NCBI GenBank assembly: GCA_027943245.1
Contig: JANDJZ010000220.1
Span: 1 to 64,000 of the forward strand
Reading direction: 5' to 3'
DNA: 64,000 nt
Origin: Acanthamoeba sp. SK_2022b
Lineage: Eukaryota > Discosea > Longamoebia > Acanthamoebidae
Below, piece by piece: positions 43,253 through 54,972 of this stretch. Within the stretch, counting starts at the first letter, position 1; every line of letters begins with the position of its first letter. The notes below the pieces were generated by a model. That model was not told where the DNA came from, searched no databases, and saw nothing but the letters and a program-made list of their open reading frames with translations. The position numbers were made by a program, and so were the translations under genes.

Positions 43253-45208
43253 TAGGGCTGTTAATTCGGTTCAGGCCAAACCGGTTCAGGCCGAACCGAA
43301 CCGGTTCAAAAACGAACTGGTTCCGGAGGAATGCCAAGAATGGCCCCATTTAAAAATCATTAAAAATCAGTAACTTCGGGCAATGGAACTTGGCTTTGGT
43401 TGGCCCTGTGGGTGGCCACAGCAGATGCGGTTTCTGATCTGTGCCATCATGAGCCAGCTTACATGTAGAGAAAGAGAGGATATCCAACTCAACCCTGTTG
43501 TGGCAAAAGGTGCCACTCAATTGCCTGTGGTTACCAGTACATAAAGAATGATCTTTTCTCCTGTAACTCCTACCAGTATATATGTATATTTTTTTTTCCA
43601 TGATCTAAAGGTGCATGGCCACCAGTACATAAAGAATACAGAAGTTGCTGTCACTGACTTGAAGAAGAGGAAGCAGGAGCAAATGAGCCAATGTCAGAGT
43701 TGGCATGCACAAGCATAAGGGTGGAGGTGGTGGTAGGAGACATAGAGCAGCGCCTCTGAGAGACCACCCACCCTGCTGTAGAGAATGCATGCTCTGATGC
43801 AACAGAGGTTGCAAGAAGAGTGAAGAAGTGGCGAGCAGCAGAGGCAAGAAGGGGGTACTGGTGCTGATGAAGTCTCCACCAGATCAGAGGGGTGCGTAGG
43901 ATATGCTGTGCTTGGGTTGCTCCTGCATGCCCATCTGCATGGATGCCCTCATAAGCTGCCAGCTCCTGGTCTAGGGTGGAGAGTGTTGTGGCTGCAGGCA
44001 GTCCAGAAGGACCAAACAGCTCAGCATAGCTGTCACACTCAGGTGTGGCAACACTGTCTGACAGAACAGCATTGCCACCACCTACATAAAACCAATCAGA
44101 TAAAAGGAGTAAGTCAAAATATAGATACAAGAAACAACAGCCAGCATTACCTGAGTATGCACACACAGTGGCAATGGCCTCACCCTTGGCCTGGGCACGA
44201 AGTACTGGATCCTTGATGAAGGAGAAGCTCTTGAACTGTGGATGAAGAAAAGAAGCAGCAGAGTAGAGCAGTTGAGTCTGCCTGGAGATGGTGCTCCAGT
44301 GGAAGATGGTGTGGGCATGAAGAAGATGCTGGAGGTTGCTGATGGGGGAGAGTGGGGGCTGAAGTAGATCTGCTGCACTGGTTCTGTGCATCAGTTCGTT
44401 GACTGCTGTGATGTTGATGGATGGAGCAAGGTTGTCCAGGTCGAAATTGGTTGGTGGAGCAGGTGCAGGAGGAGGAAGAGCCAGGTCGGTGTTGCTGAGG
44501 CGATTGAAGATTGGCCACATGAAGGCTGCAGTAGGATTGGTCTCTGAAGAGAGGACAGTAGTTGCGCTGGCAAAGACCTGGAGGCAAGCACATACCTCCT
44601 TGAGCTCCTGCCACTCACTGGAAGACAGTTAGAGTCTGCTGGCAAGGTGCAGCAAAGCCCATGTAGTTGGAGAACTCATGGAAGGTGGTGGAGTCCACAA
44701 TGTGGAAAGCTAGTGCATTCTGGACCTAGTTGGAACAGTGAACAGCAATACTTAGATCATTCACTCACTCACTCATTTATTTATCTGTCATTACTCTCCT
44801 ACATACCACAACTTTGGCCCAGAGCTCCCTTGCATGAGCTTGATCAATAACCTTGGGCTCATTGAAGTTGAGGTTGTGCTGCCTCTCAAGATGGGCCTTG
44901 AAGGTGGAGTTCCCAGATTTCTTTGCAAAGAGAAAAGAACAGATCTTGCACATACCCCTTCCCTCTTTTGTCTCTTCAATATGCTCCCAAACTGGGCTTG
45001 TCCTTGTCCGCCCTCCCTCCTTCTTCCTCTTCTTATCGCTGCAAGCTGTCTCCTCCTCAACTATCTCCATCTTCCTCTACGCTCACCAAGCAAAGCAAGT
45101 AACGATTTTTTTTTCCTTTATTTGGAGGAGATTCTTGCCATTCCAGCTGAACTGGTTCGAACCAGTTAACCAGAAAAACTGAACCAGTTAACCGAATTAA
45201 CAGCCCTA
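43253..45208. mobile_element. Decayed hAT-superfamily DNA transposon
   Basis: Both ends carry the perfect 19-bp inverted repeat TAGGGCTGTTAATTCGGTT (43253 onward and, inverted, up to 45208), with additional inverted subterminal GGTT/AACC motifs. An 8-bp target-site duplication, expected for hAT, is not visible (flanks CAAAGAAG and ATCGAGGG differ). Internal minus-strand fragments are a BED finger, a short helical stretch and a hAT dimerisation domain. The element is only 1,956 bp, short for an autonomous copy. Confidence 0.8.
43651..45070 (-). pseudogene. hAT transposase remnant (BED finger plus hATC dimerisation domain, catalytic core missing)
   Basis: The N-terminal piece (about 45070-44790) has a BED-type zinc finger: SPVWEHIEETKEGRGMCKIC with later HLERQHNL, giving the C2H2 set. 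A piece at 44740-44640 (NALAFHIVDSTTFHEFSNYM) matches the region after the DNA-binding domain. The C-terminal piece (44520-43651) has the hAT dimerisation box (ILRTPLIWWRLHQHQYPLLA, then TSVASEHAFSTAG). The RNase-H-like catalytic core between them is not present. Most of the middle, including catalytic acidic residues, appears deleted, so this copy should not be able to transpose by itself. Confidence 0.75.
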
Positions 45209-46584
45209 ATCGAGGGGAAAAACACCAAACCTTAGGATTGTGATAGTACTACCCACACTACTACCCCATTACTACCACCCTACTATTACAATGTACTACT
45301 GGGCCCCACTCTCTACCTCAACACCACCACACCAGAGTCTCTCTCACTCACTCTTTACTCCACTCCTTCCTTCCAGTTTTTGTGCTGACATGGTGGTAAT
45401 AATTATGTTTGAACTCAGATTTCAGATGCAGTGAGGTTGAGGAACCCTGGAGAGGGAAGCACTGAGGGTCTCCAAGGCGTCCTTACAATGGACAAGCTTT
45501 TGGTGCAGCTGCTCTGCAAGTAGGAATGTGTTCTTAATCCAATTGAGTCATGTGGTAGAGTATTTGCCTGGTTATTGTGCAACTACACCAGCGTCATACA
45601 GAAACACCAACCAATCATTTGATGTGCAGCAGCAAGAAGAGGGAGAGGACACTGTCACCATCAAGACTCAAAAGCGCCATTTGTCTTCCTCCTCCTATTC
45701 TTCCTCTTCTTTCCTATACAAGCACCAAGTGATCCTGACTGTTTGCCTGTATATACAGTACTTCTTTTGTTTTATCCCAATTGTCACACTTGGTCCCTTG
45801 TGATCATATATGCCTACTTACAAAATCAAAGATAGATATTTTTATGCATCTCTGAATTTCTGATACCCAAAACAAATTCAGCTTTTGTTAGTAAATTAAT
45901 TTAAAATTTTACATCTCCTTTTTTGTCAAAGATTAACTATGCTTTTTGTCTCTGATCACTTAACTCTTAGAGTGATGAGCATAATTCCTGAATTTGGCAC
46001 TGGTGGATGGTGACAATCATTCATCAGTACTGCCAGTGGCAGCTTGAAGAAACATAACAGCTGTCTACCCAGCTGTATATGCACAGAACACTGAGGCTCT
46101 GCACTTTCTTCACCTCCTTCTGTATGCAAATAATGACGTTGGTCTTCTTGGCATCTCTTGGCTATACCATGGTGTATGTGGTTATCACCTTCTTTCCCAT
46201 TACTGTGCCCTCTATTTTGGTCAGGTGAACTAGTTGCAATTTACTTTTAGTCTTTTATCTTGCCAGTCTTTCCAATAATGAAGATGTGGCCCTAAATGCA
46301 TCATTGCCCAACTATATCAAGACAATCCAGTGCATTTCATTTATTGACAATAAAACATATGCATCAGCCCTTTCAGGTGCCCTTGCAAAAGCACATAATT
46401 TTTGACCTCTCTGATAGTTGAGTCAGTCAGAAGAACTCCTTCACCTGGCCTGGCACAAGTTGGATTTCTCTGCCAACTAAGGCAGTGTTGGAGGCTGAGG
46501 GGTGAAGTCTGGCTTGCTTGACTGCTTTTTACAAGGCCCTGGATTGTTCCCTAAAGAGCTTTCGCCCTGGCCCTAAAGTAGCAG
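45209..46584. other. AT-rich gene-poor island
   Basis: About 1.4 kb with a much lower GC content than its neighbours and no recognisable domain. Contains low-complexity (CT, CCA) runs and a short frame with QQQEEGEDTVTIKTQKRH. Likely degraded mobile DNA beside the hAT copy, but I could not identify a parent element. Confidence 0.5.
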
Positions 46585-49500
46585 TCAGGAGAGTAAGCAC
46601 TTGCTGGGCTTCTCTTTCCGCCTGCTGTTCTTCGCCGACGACCCCTCAATGACCCCGCTCCTCCACAGCTCCATGCGGGCCAGCCCTGGCACCACGCCCG
46701 CGATGCCGCACGTCAATTCAACTGTTCGGCCAGGCAGACCGGTAACGAGGAGCGGCTACCTGCAAACACGGTGATGACGTTGTGGTTCAACTTGGCGCTG
46801 GTTTCGATGAACGGCACTGGACGTCCCAAACCCAGGCTCAGCCTGCGCGCCAACGCGGCGCCCTCCTGCGTGGTAACCTCGCGTGTCACCTTGCGCCCCA
46901 TCCTGTCGACCATCTCGTGCGTGTCTACATCACGTTTGTTGCCTACCGTGGGCATGAGCATCAGTGAGTGATGACCATCAACCTGAGCGCCATCGCCATC
47001 GTCATTGCGCGCATACCGACGATTATGGCGCTGAACTCGTTGCCCTTGACCCCCACGATGCTTTCCCAGTAGTTTTGCTCGACTGAAAGGTAAATGCAAA
47101 GAGTGAGTCGTGAGTACGGCCTGTTTGGTGCCGCTCTGGTGTGTAGTTTGTGTGTTTGCCGTACGTTCTTCAAAGCTGGATCTGCTGGTGACCGAATACA
47201 CCAACATGAAGGCGGTGCCCATATGAACGCACTTGTCACACGCAAAAACGCTATTAGCAAAGGATCAGCCGCTGTGGAGGGGTGGCTCGGGCAAGAGGCG
47301 AATGGCCGCCAAAAACGCACGAGCTGACGCAGGGGCATCGAATACTCTGCCGTGTCCAGGATGTTCTGTCACGCCAACGGACGCGCATGTGAATCGTAGC
47401 CACATAACAACAAACAACAAGCAACTATCAGTCAAGTGCACAAACCATCAAGACATTGCAGTCATTGACTAGGAACTGCTTGCAGAAGGTGTCCTCTGTG
47501 TGTTGTGTTGTGGATGAGCAAGAAATGAATGAAATGATGGGATCGCTCACCAGGGAGACAGGCTTTGCGAACCTAAGGTAGGGTCGTATTGTTCGATGAA
47601 GTGGTTCTGGGTAAACATGAAGGTCAACGTCGACTTGCCCACCCCGCCTGCACACGTCCCTCCCAAGCACTCACGTTAGAGACCGCTCGACTCAGAGCAT
47701 GAAGAGCGGACTGGTCAGCGCACCGTTACCAAGGACCACCGCCTTGATCTCCTGGACGTTTTTGTGATCGCGTGCCGCAGGGTAAGGCACGGGGCTTTCG
47801 TAACGCACTCGTGTTGCATTGCAATGGAATTCCCACAAAATTAAATCGTAATAATCATAAAATAGATTCAAAGTGATAAAAAGATGAATGGAAGGAGTGG
47901 CCATATCTCGGAACGGGTCGCTTTCGAGGCATTTCTTTAGCTGCGCCTTGCAACTGGTGGTTTGTTCTTTGCCTTGCGGGGGGGTCTCGACGTGGCCGAC
48001 ATTGCCCTGAACGATGTCCTGTTCGAACGCAGCGACAGCGTCGCGCCACAGCGCATCGTCTTCCACGAACCTGTGTGGTGGCCAGAACGTGAACAAGACC
48101 ACCTGTGGTCGCGCGCGGTGATCGATGCGTGCGTGCGCGTGTGCGAAGGTACCATTGCCAGGCCTTGCTCACGCGCGGCAGAGTGGCTCCCACATCGGCC
48201 ATGGGCAGGAACGACAGGATGTGAAGCGAGAGCTCTTCTGGCAACACTCTGATGAAGTCCACCGTGCGCTTTTCTGTCCACAACGTCGTGCCGTCTTCTT
48301 CATTGGGCCGGGTGAACTCATGGAAATGCGCGCCTTCTCCGCTGCCTGTGAAGTCCAATATGTGCGCTTGAGCTGGCTTGGGATTTTGAACTCCACTTCA
48401 CTCAAGCGGGAAGCGCGGCTTCGCGTACCGCCAGCAGCAACAGGGAGACAGCAGAATTGGTAGAGGTCGCACAGATTACGCAAATTGCCATCGTTATTGA
48501 GCACGTCCACGCCCATGCCTCCAAACATCTGCGAGTGGCGATCGTGAGTCCGGGTTACGTAGCAACAACAACGGGAATACAGGGTATATTAAAGAAAATT
48601 ATACTGATGATAATATGAAGAAGTACGAAGAAGAATGAACGCACCCAGAGCCGGCCAGCCCAAGGAGTGAGTGAGTGGAAATAGCGCGCCGATGGCCATT
48701 CCTCTGCCTGTTTTTCGTGGCTCCAGGTCTCGTCCTCTGTGCAAGCGACGCCGACCGAGAGCGACATCGTGAAGGTGTTGCAATGGGCAATGCTTGTTTA
48801 TGCGACGCCACACGCACCGAAATGGAAGAGGCACACGTCGTCGAGAGGGCCGGTCTTGTTGGTGCCTCCGTGCACCACCATCACGCCACCAGCTCCACTG
48901 CCACTCGGCACAACGACCGCCGCACTGTGCCCGCGCCTCCCGGTCAAACTGGCCGGCACCTCCAGCTCCCGCCACTTCTGCGTGCCTGTTTTACCATCAT
49001 CATCCATCATCCATCATCACCATTACCATCATTGCTGACGACCCGCACCGAAATGGAAGCGGAATGCGTCTCTGAAATTGACTGAGCCGGACCCGCTGAG
49101 GCCGCCCACCACCACCATGCTCTTGCCGTCGGGAGCGACCACGGCCGCATGCAGGCGCCTTGCCGGGGGGCCAGCTAACCCGTCGCTGGCGCTCACGCGC
49201 TCCCACGTCTTCGAGCCTGATGATGGTACCATCATCATCACCATTAGCCTTGCGCCAGATCCTGACTCATCAGTCTCAAGGGAGTGTACGGAAGTGGAAG
49301 CAGAAGAGGTCGTTGTCGACGCCTGTTGAGGTGAATCCGCCAAAGACCCACATGGTCGCGTCTATGTCTTCGTCATCCTCGCCGCTTTGGTGGAGAGGAG
49401 CGACCAGCACAGCAGAGTGGCCCCAGCGAGGCTTCGGCTGGTCTCCCTTGGTCTTCACCTCCGACCAAGCCGCCTTCCCTGTGTCAGCACAAATGAAAGA

Positions 49501-50016
49501 ACGAGGTTAGAAAATAAATAAACGTAAATTATTAAAAAATACAACGCTAGTGGGAGAGTAACCGAAGTTGAACTCAAGCAGCTGGCCAGAGCCCTCACCG
49601 CTCGAGTCAGCAGTGGCACCGCCAAACACGAACATGGAGTTGCGCCACACGACAGCTGTGTGTGAGTGGCGACCCTCCGGCGTCGCCTTGTTCTTCTTGA
49701 TCTCGCGCCACTCTCCCTTCCCTGCACGGCGAGAAGGCGGGTGGCACCACACAAAAACCAAGTTCGTTGGCAACAACGAGAAACATAATATAAGAGTGGA
49801 TTACGAACGAAAGTCAAAGAGGAAAAGGTCCGCGAGAGTTTGCTTATCAGGGCCTAACCCGCCGTAGACGTACAGGGCGGGTCCTCCTCCGGAAGGAATA
49901 TTGCACACAACTGCTGTGTGGTGGTGGCGTTGTGCTGGCCATACGCCTCCTCTAGGTGCGGTGGAAGAAGCTTCTTTATAGGGGACCTCTTGCCACCTGA
50001 TTGGATTTCCTTCCAT
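46585..50016 (-). CDS. Kelch - F-box - Ras-like GTPase - CAAX fusion protein
   Basis: Eukaryotic multi-domain signalling protein. Kelch exons: [20 protein letters not shown] and HHHTAVVCN...YVYGGLG (blade 1), [19 protein letters not shown] (2), [10 protein letters not shown]...MWVFGG (3), [20 protein letters not shown] (4), [10 protein letters not shown]...VMVVHGG (5), [16 protein letters not shown] and [14 protein letters not shown] (6), a full six-blade propeller. An 83-nt in-frame intron leads to the F-box [20 protein letters not shown], then [17 protein letters not shown]. The Ras-like domain follows: [20 protein letters not shown] (P-loop, formed across an intron), [32 protein letters not shown] (NKxD), [13 protein letters not shown] (SAK). 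The final exon ends [15 protein letters not shown], a basic patch plus CAAX box. Switch II reads [13 protein letters not shown], so the Gly-Gln of DTAGQ is missing. The first F-box codon is TTG, not ATG, which argues against a separate gene. Exon joins are by eye. Confidence 0.75.
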
Positions 50017-51317
50017 TCGTGCAGTACTGGCCTTTCGCAGGCACAGCCAGAACAAAGGGCGGTAAAAATTCTGCTGTTCTCTTTTGTGTGCCTCCGATTT
50101 TTAACTTGCCCATTCCCGAGTTAATAATTCGGCTAAAAATTCACCCACAGTTTGGTTTGCATTTTTCCAGAGGCTCTTCACCCCCTCCCCATTAGTTCAA
50201 TTCAATGAAGATGAGGCGGCGAAGCTGATCCACAGTTGTTCCTCCATGATCCCCCCGCAAGTTTTCTAGGGATTAGGGATAATGTATTCCATTAATAATT
50301 GGAGATAGCTGCTCGTATATATTGCACACCCTCTAAGGTTGCTTTCACACCTTTCTATTAATGGCAAGTGTACTTCTAAGCAACAAGTAGTTGCAGATGT
50401 TTGAAGGATGACATGTAACACCCTGGGTAGTTGTAGATTAATATCTTCACACCAAGAGGATTGAGCATTGATGCCTTCCAACTAGGAATGCTGGCTGCAA
50501 GCAGATGCACATTCATCATGTCAATATTGTGATGAGACTTGAACTGACATCCAGCTGTCAGTCAACATGTCTGCAATCTCTGTTACGCCATGGTTTAGTC
50601 AACCTACACTTTGCTACTACTGCACCACTCACACCCAAATGGTCCAACCAGGCCAGCCACGAGTCATTCACACATCTCCTGTTAAAATGAAGTCATGTAT
50701 TGAGCTAGCTTGATATATATTAACATGATATTCAAATACAAGAGCAATTCATACCTTCCCTTGCCTGTGCTATTGTTGCTCTCCTCCTCATCCTCATCAG
50801 CTTCTGCTTCTGCTTGAGCATATTTGTGTGGCTCAGATTGACCCTCTTGTTCTTCTCTCCCACTGCCTGCAAGAGGTCATCCTGACACAACCTTGGGGTG
50901 GAGCCCTTTTGGTATGTGCTGTGTGTGCATATGGCCAAAATCTGTCAACTTGTCAACCTTGCACAGTCCACGTTTTCCTGTCGACTGGCTCCTTAAAACG
51001 AGTCGATGCAACGGATTGTTTGCTCCAATATCCTTGGCCCAGTGGTGAGAGTTTTGATATACAAGATGGAGATTTGTGTGCTTTTCTCCTATGGCACCTT
51101 GCCTTGATCACCATACTGAAGGTGTTTGGCTCACGTTGATGACTGTTTCATTGGTCAGCTGCGCCCTGGCTCATGTGTGCGTTCTCATATATTGCTGAGA
51201 AACAAGATAACAGGGTCTGGACAAGTAGCCAGTGTGAATGTGACATTGTTGATGGTAATGATGAAGTGGGTTTTATGGGTGATCCTCCTGCCTCTTGTTG
51301 GGTATGTGACAAGCATT
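50017..51317. other. AT-rich gene-poor island
   Basis: About 1.3 kb with low GC and no recognisable gene. A weak tRNA-like sequence on the minus strand (about 50590-50525, including GTTCAAGTCTC, a B-box-like motif) and a second on the plus strand near 51030 hint at a Pol III-type SINE, but neither folds well. Confidence 0.45.
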
Positions 51318-54300
51318 TCACAGGTTTTCGTCGTGTTCGTCCTCGCCGGATTGAAAGTTAACGGCTTGATTGGTTGCCAGTGTCTGCTTCTTGCGGTACC
51401 ATGCGATTACCAGTCCTGCTAGGATTACCACCACCACCAACGCAACCGCCACAGGGACCGCTACTGCCACTCCCACGACCAAGCTTGTGTCCGATGACGA
51501 AGAGCCTCCGCCATCCTCTGACCTCCCATCGAGCAGCACGCCCAGCCCCAGGCTCGGATCGTAAATCACCGATCGGTTAAACGGTCCGAAACGGAGCTCC
51601 AGCACGTAAGTTCCGTTGGTCGCAGTCGTTGTGGCCGACCCGTTGGGGCTCTCGAACGTGAGACTCACGCTCGCCAGCTGTGACACCTCTCCGTCGACGA
51701 GAGCCACGTTGAGCATCTCGAGCTGTACTACGGCCTTGCCTGACGAAAGGGTGAGCAGGAAGGTTGTCATGCCGGTCTGCGGTGTGTTGTCTCGCCGGTA
51801 GATGTTGCCGCTCGTGGCGGAGGCCGATTGTGGTACGAGGTCGGCCAAGCGGTATCGAACGGTGAACCCGCTGCGCTGTGCAGCCGCTGTCTCGTTGCTG
51901 GTGGCGCTGGATGCGATGGTGAAGTTGAGAGACCACTTGACGGAACCTGCCTGCACGGTGAAGTTGGTGCCTGCAAACGAGAAGGCCTGGGCCCGGGCGT
52001 AGTAGGTGTAGGCCTGCACGAGGCTCGTGACGTCATTAATTTGCGTGCGGTAGGCGAACGTCGACAATGTCGCGGTGGTGTTGTTGTTGGGATCGACAAC
52101 GGTGGTGTTGGAGACCGTGCGAGTTACGTTCAAGTCTGCGCAGGCCGTATCAGCCAGGGCGATCAGAAAGGATTGCAGGCAGACATGAGAGGAGAGAAGA
52201 AGGACTCGTACGGTCGAGTGGGGTTTCGGTGTCCCCGAGAGCGAGACCGCCGAGACTCAACTGAACGCTCACATTCAGTGACGACGACCCCGAGGAGGCT
52301 GAGGTACCCGAGAGGGCAATTGTGGGTTTACTCTCGTCAAACGCCGCCGTTGTGTTCAGGATCACCGGCGCCACGGATGCTAAGGGAGAAGGCGTGGGCG
52401 ATGTTCCACAGTCGTCTGTCACCATTACGCCAAGTGTCAGCCAAGCGTCAAGCTCTGTTCAGCAGTGGTCGTATTGTATGCCAAGCAAAAGGTCCGGGAT
52501 GAGCACCCTGCCTGCCGGCAGTCCGAATGAAAGTGAGCGTGCTGGGAGTGATGCTCACCGCCTGTTGGATCTGCGCGCAACAGGCGCCCAGGCGGGCGCA
52601 TACAATTCCCACGGCGTTGGAGAAGGTGGTCTTGATCGTTGTGAGGCCCTCCTGTTGCCACAGCCCTCCGTACGAGTTGATCACACCTGAACCACCATCA
52701 GTTAGAAATAAGCAACTATAATTCAGGCCCACGAGGTAAAACGGTTGAACATGACATCGCAGGCACGCACCCGTGGCCTGTTGGCCGACCTCAATGGTGG
52801 TACTGGCCTTCTGTTCCCACACGGCCGAAAGGGTGTAGAGCGCCACTCCTACGATTCAGAGCAAAGTATAGTTCAGTGTGAAATTCCTAGCACAAAGATG
52901 CGCTAGACAAAACCTGTGCTGTTTGTCAGTTCGATTTCGGTAGTGTTCTGCGCCCGCCATGTGCCATACACGCCCACCGAGACTCCTGCACGGTCCGTGA
53001 TTTTCCGGTCCCATCACAATGTATTCAGCGCGATCATCACCGTTGAGTCCGAACCGTAGCTGTTGTTGGAGGCGTCCACGTTGAGCCTTCCCTTCTGTGT
53101 CCACACCATTCCCTGCTGCAAGGAGGCTCCGATGCCGCCTCGGGAGAGGCTCAGATGTGCACCTCCCCTCTGCTCCCAAGCTCCTCCTACACCGCTCACA
53201 CCTGTATTGCTGATTAGCGCAAAACGCCACAACTGTTCTCCTCAAGACAAGGAGTATAACTCACCGGTTGCATTTTGGCCCACGAAAGCGAGATCGCCGT
53301 ATTGTTGCCACGTGCCACCCGCCAGAGACACCCCTTTGGGGAGAAGGCAATGCTGCATGTTCATTGCAAGCCTTCATATCTTCCAATTACGGTGAGCGTG
53401 TGAGTACCCGTAGCAGCTGATGAGAAGATCTGCAGAGACCCATTGGTGCTCCATGTGCCGCCACCCAGCAACACGCCTGTTCAAGAAATCATGCACGCGC
53501 AAGTTGCCGAAGTGCGAAAGGTGAACGAAGAGGTAGACTGGCCAGGACGCACCTGGGCCCGATGAGTGAAGATGCAGCTCCATAACGGAGATCTGCACCA
53601 CGTTCCCGGTGAGATTGACAAAGCGCACTCCTCCTATCGATGCGGTCGAGGTGAGCATGGCAATCCATGGCAGAATATCTGCAGAGCATAACACAAGGAG
53701 ACTGATTTAGAGTGCACCTGACACTTCCGGTCCCTTCGTCACGATGGTGATATTTGGCTTCTGGGTAGAGGTAGGCTCTGGGGCAGACTGCACCCACCAT
53801 CCTCCACCAGATATGTCCACCGCTGCAGCCAAGAGTGTGATGTTATAAATTTGTCCTTCGCTTATGCGTGTCTCCAAAGCCTTAGGATAGCCTCACCCCA
53901 AATATCGGCCCTACTCGGGGACAACACCTCTATGTAGCAAGGCGCTTGGCGTTGCATCCACTTCGATTCTCCCAGGAGCTTCACCGCTGCCGAATGGCGT
54001 ATTCGAAGATAAGTTTGACAGTTGGATGGAGAAGAGAGGAAAAGAGAGAGTACCAGTGGCGCCGCGAGCAGTCAGGTTCGTGGGTCCCAATTGGTTCCAG
54101 GTGGCAGATGAGCTGTCCAACTTTATCAACGCATCTAAACGAGGGCCCAATGAGCGTATTCCAACTTGTGAGAAGGAACAATGTGGCGAGGTACTGTTGG
54201 TTGCAATTGCCGAGCTGTTGGTGATGACCAAGGAACCCTGGTTTGTAAACACGCCGGCAAGGGTAATCACTGGCAAGTCAAAGTGGCCGAGTGACACAGC

Positions 54301-54972
54301 AATTCAGTAACCTGTCCGAGATCGAGAGGAGGGGTAGAGAGCGTAACCGTTGGCGGTTGTATTTGCATCGATGATCACAAGCTCCCCCTCCTGGACGATC
54401 TGTGCACCTACTTCTACATCGAAGCCTCCTATTTTTCGAGTGGCCAAGGATCGATTGGTGACACCCAAGCATCTGTTTGGAGCGGTAACCGTCCGTACCG
54501 CCTGTCAGCGTTAGCAGTCCGGAGAGGTAGACTGCTGCTGAAGGGGCTAACGACCGCAGCCATGCGCCATTGCCTATGTAGTGCACCTGGACAAGATCAA
54601 ACCTGGGAGATGCACCACCGACCGAGTTGCTGAGGAGAGAAAAAATAATTCTTTTGTTGATGATGAAGACGTCCGTACTGGAGAGACAAGTAGCTCACCG
54701 AGATGTTGAGCGGAGTGGTCTCGACGAAGCTTCCCGAGATCTGTACAGAGTTATCAGCGCCGCCAGCACTGGTCGCCGCAGCAACGCCGGCCGCTATAGT
54801 GGTGAAGTTACAGTAGGCCGAACACACCGTAACTGTTGGAGGAGGCAAGCACAGGAGTTAAAAGTTTCAGTTTTCAAACAACAACAACCAGGAGCGTACT
54901 AGTGCCTCCCACGGCGGGGACTAGTCCGAGAGACGCCAGCAACAGAAGGGCAAGTAAGCGAGTGGAAGGCAT
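51318..54972 (-). CDS. Beta-helix-like repeat surface protein, type I membrane protein (family member B)
   Basis: Signal peptide MPSTRLLALLLLASLGLVPA, then exons of one repeat each: VYLSGLLTLTGG, GVFTNQGSLVITNSSAIATN, GVLLGGGTWSTNGSLQIFSS, GVSLAGGTWQQYGDLAFVGQ, GVSGVGGAWEQRGGAHLSLS, GVALYTLSAVWEQKASTTIE, GVINSYGGLWQQEGLTTIKT. I count about a dozen. A stalk (SPTPSPLASVAPVILNTTAA on) and a non-repetitive domain (NVTRTVSNTTVVDPNNNTTA on) lead to NRSVIYDPSLGLGVLL. Then come a Ser-rich spacer, one helix (VGVAVAVPVAVALVVVVILA) and a short tail ending SGEDEHDENL. Many N-linked sites (NxS/T). Repeat exons mostly begin at a split Gly codon. Same architecture as member A on the other strand. Function unknown. 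Some exon joins are tentative. Confidence 0.75.

Noticed and set aside
45530..45600. tRNA gene suggested by GTGGTAGAGTATTTG
   Set aside because: No B box at the right distance and no cloverleaf; only an A-box-like string.
48300..48358. Independent F-box gene starting at 48358
   Set aside because: The first codon of that frame is TTG, and an in-frame splice from the last Kelch exon leads straight into it, so it is better read as an internal exon.
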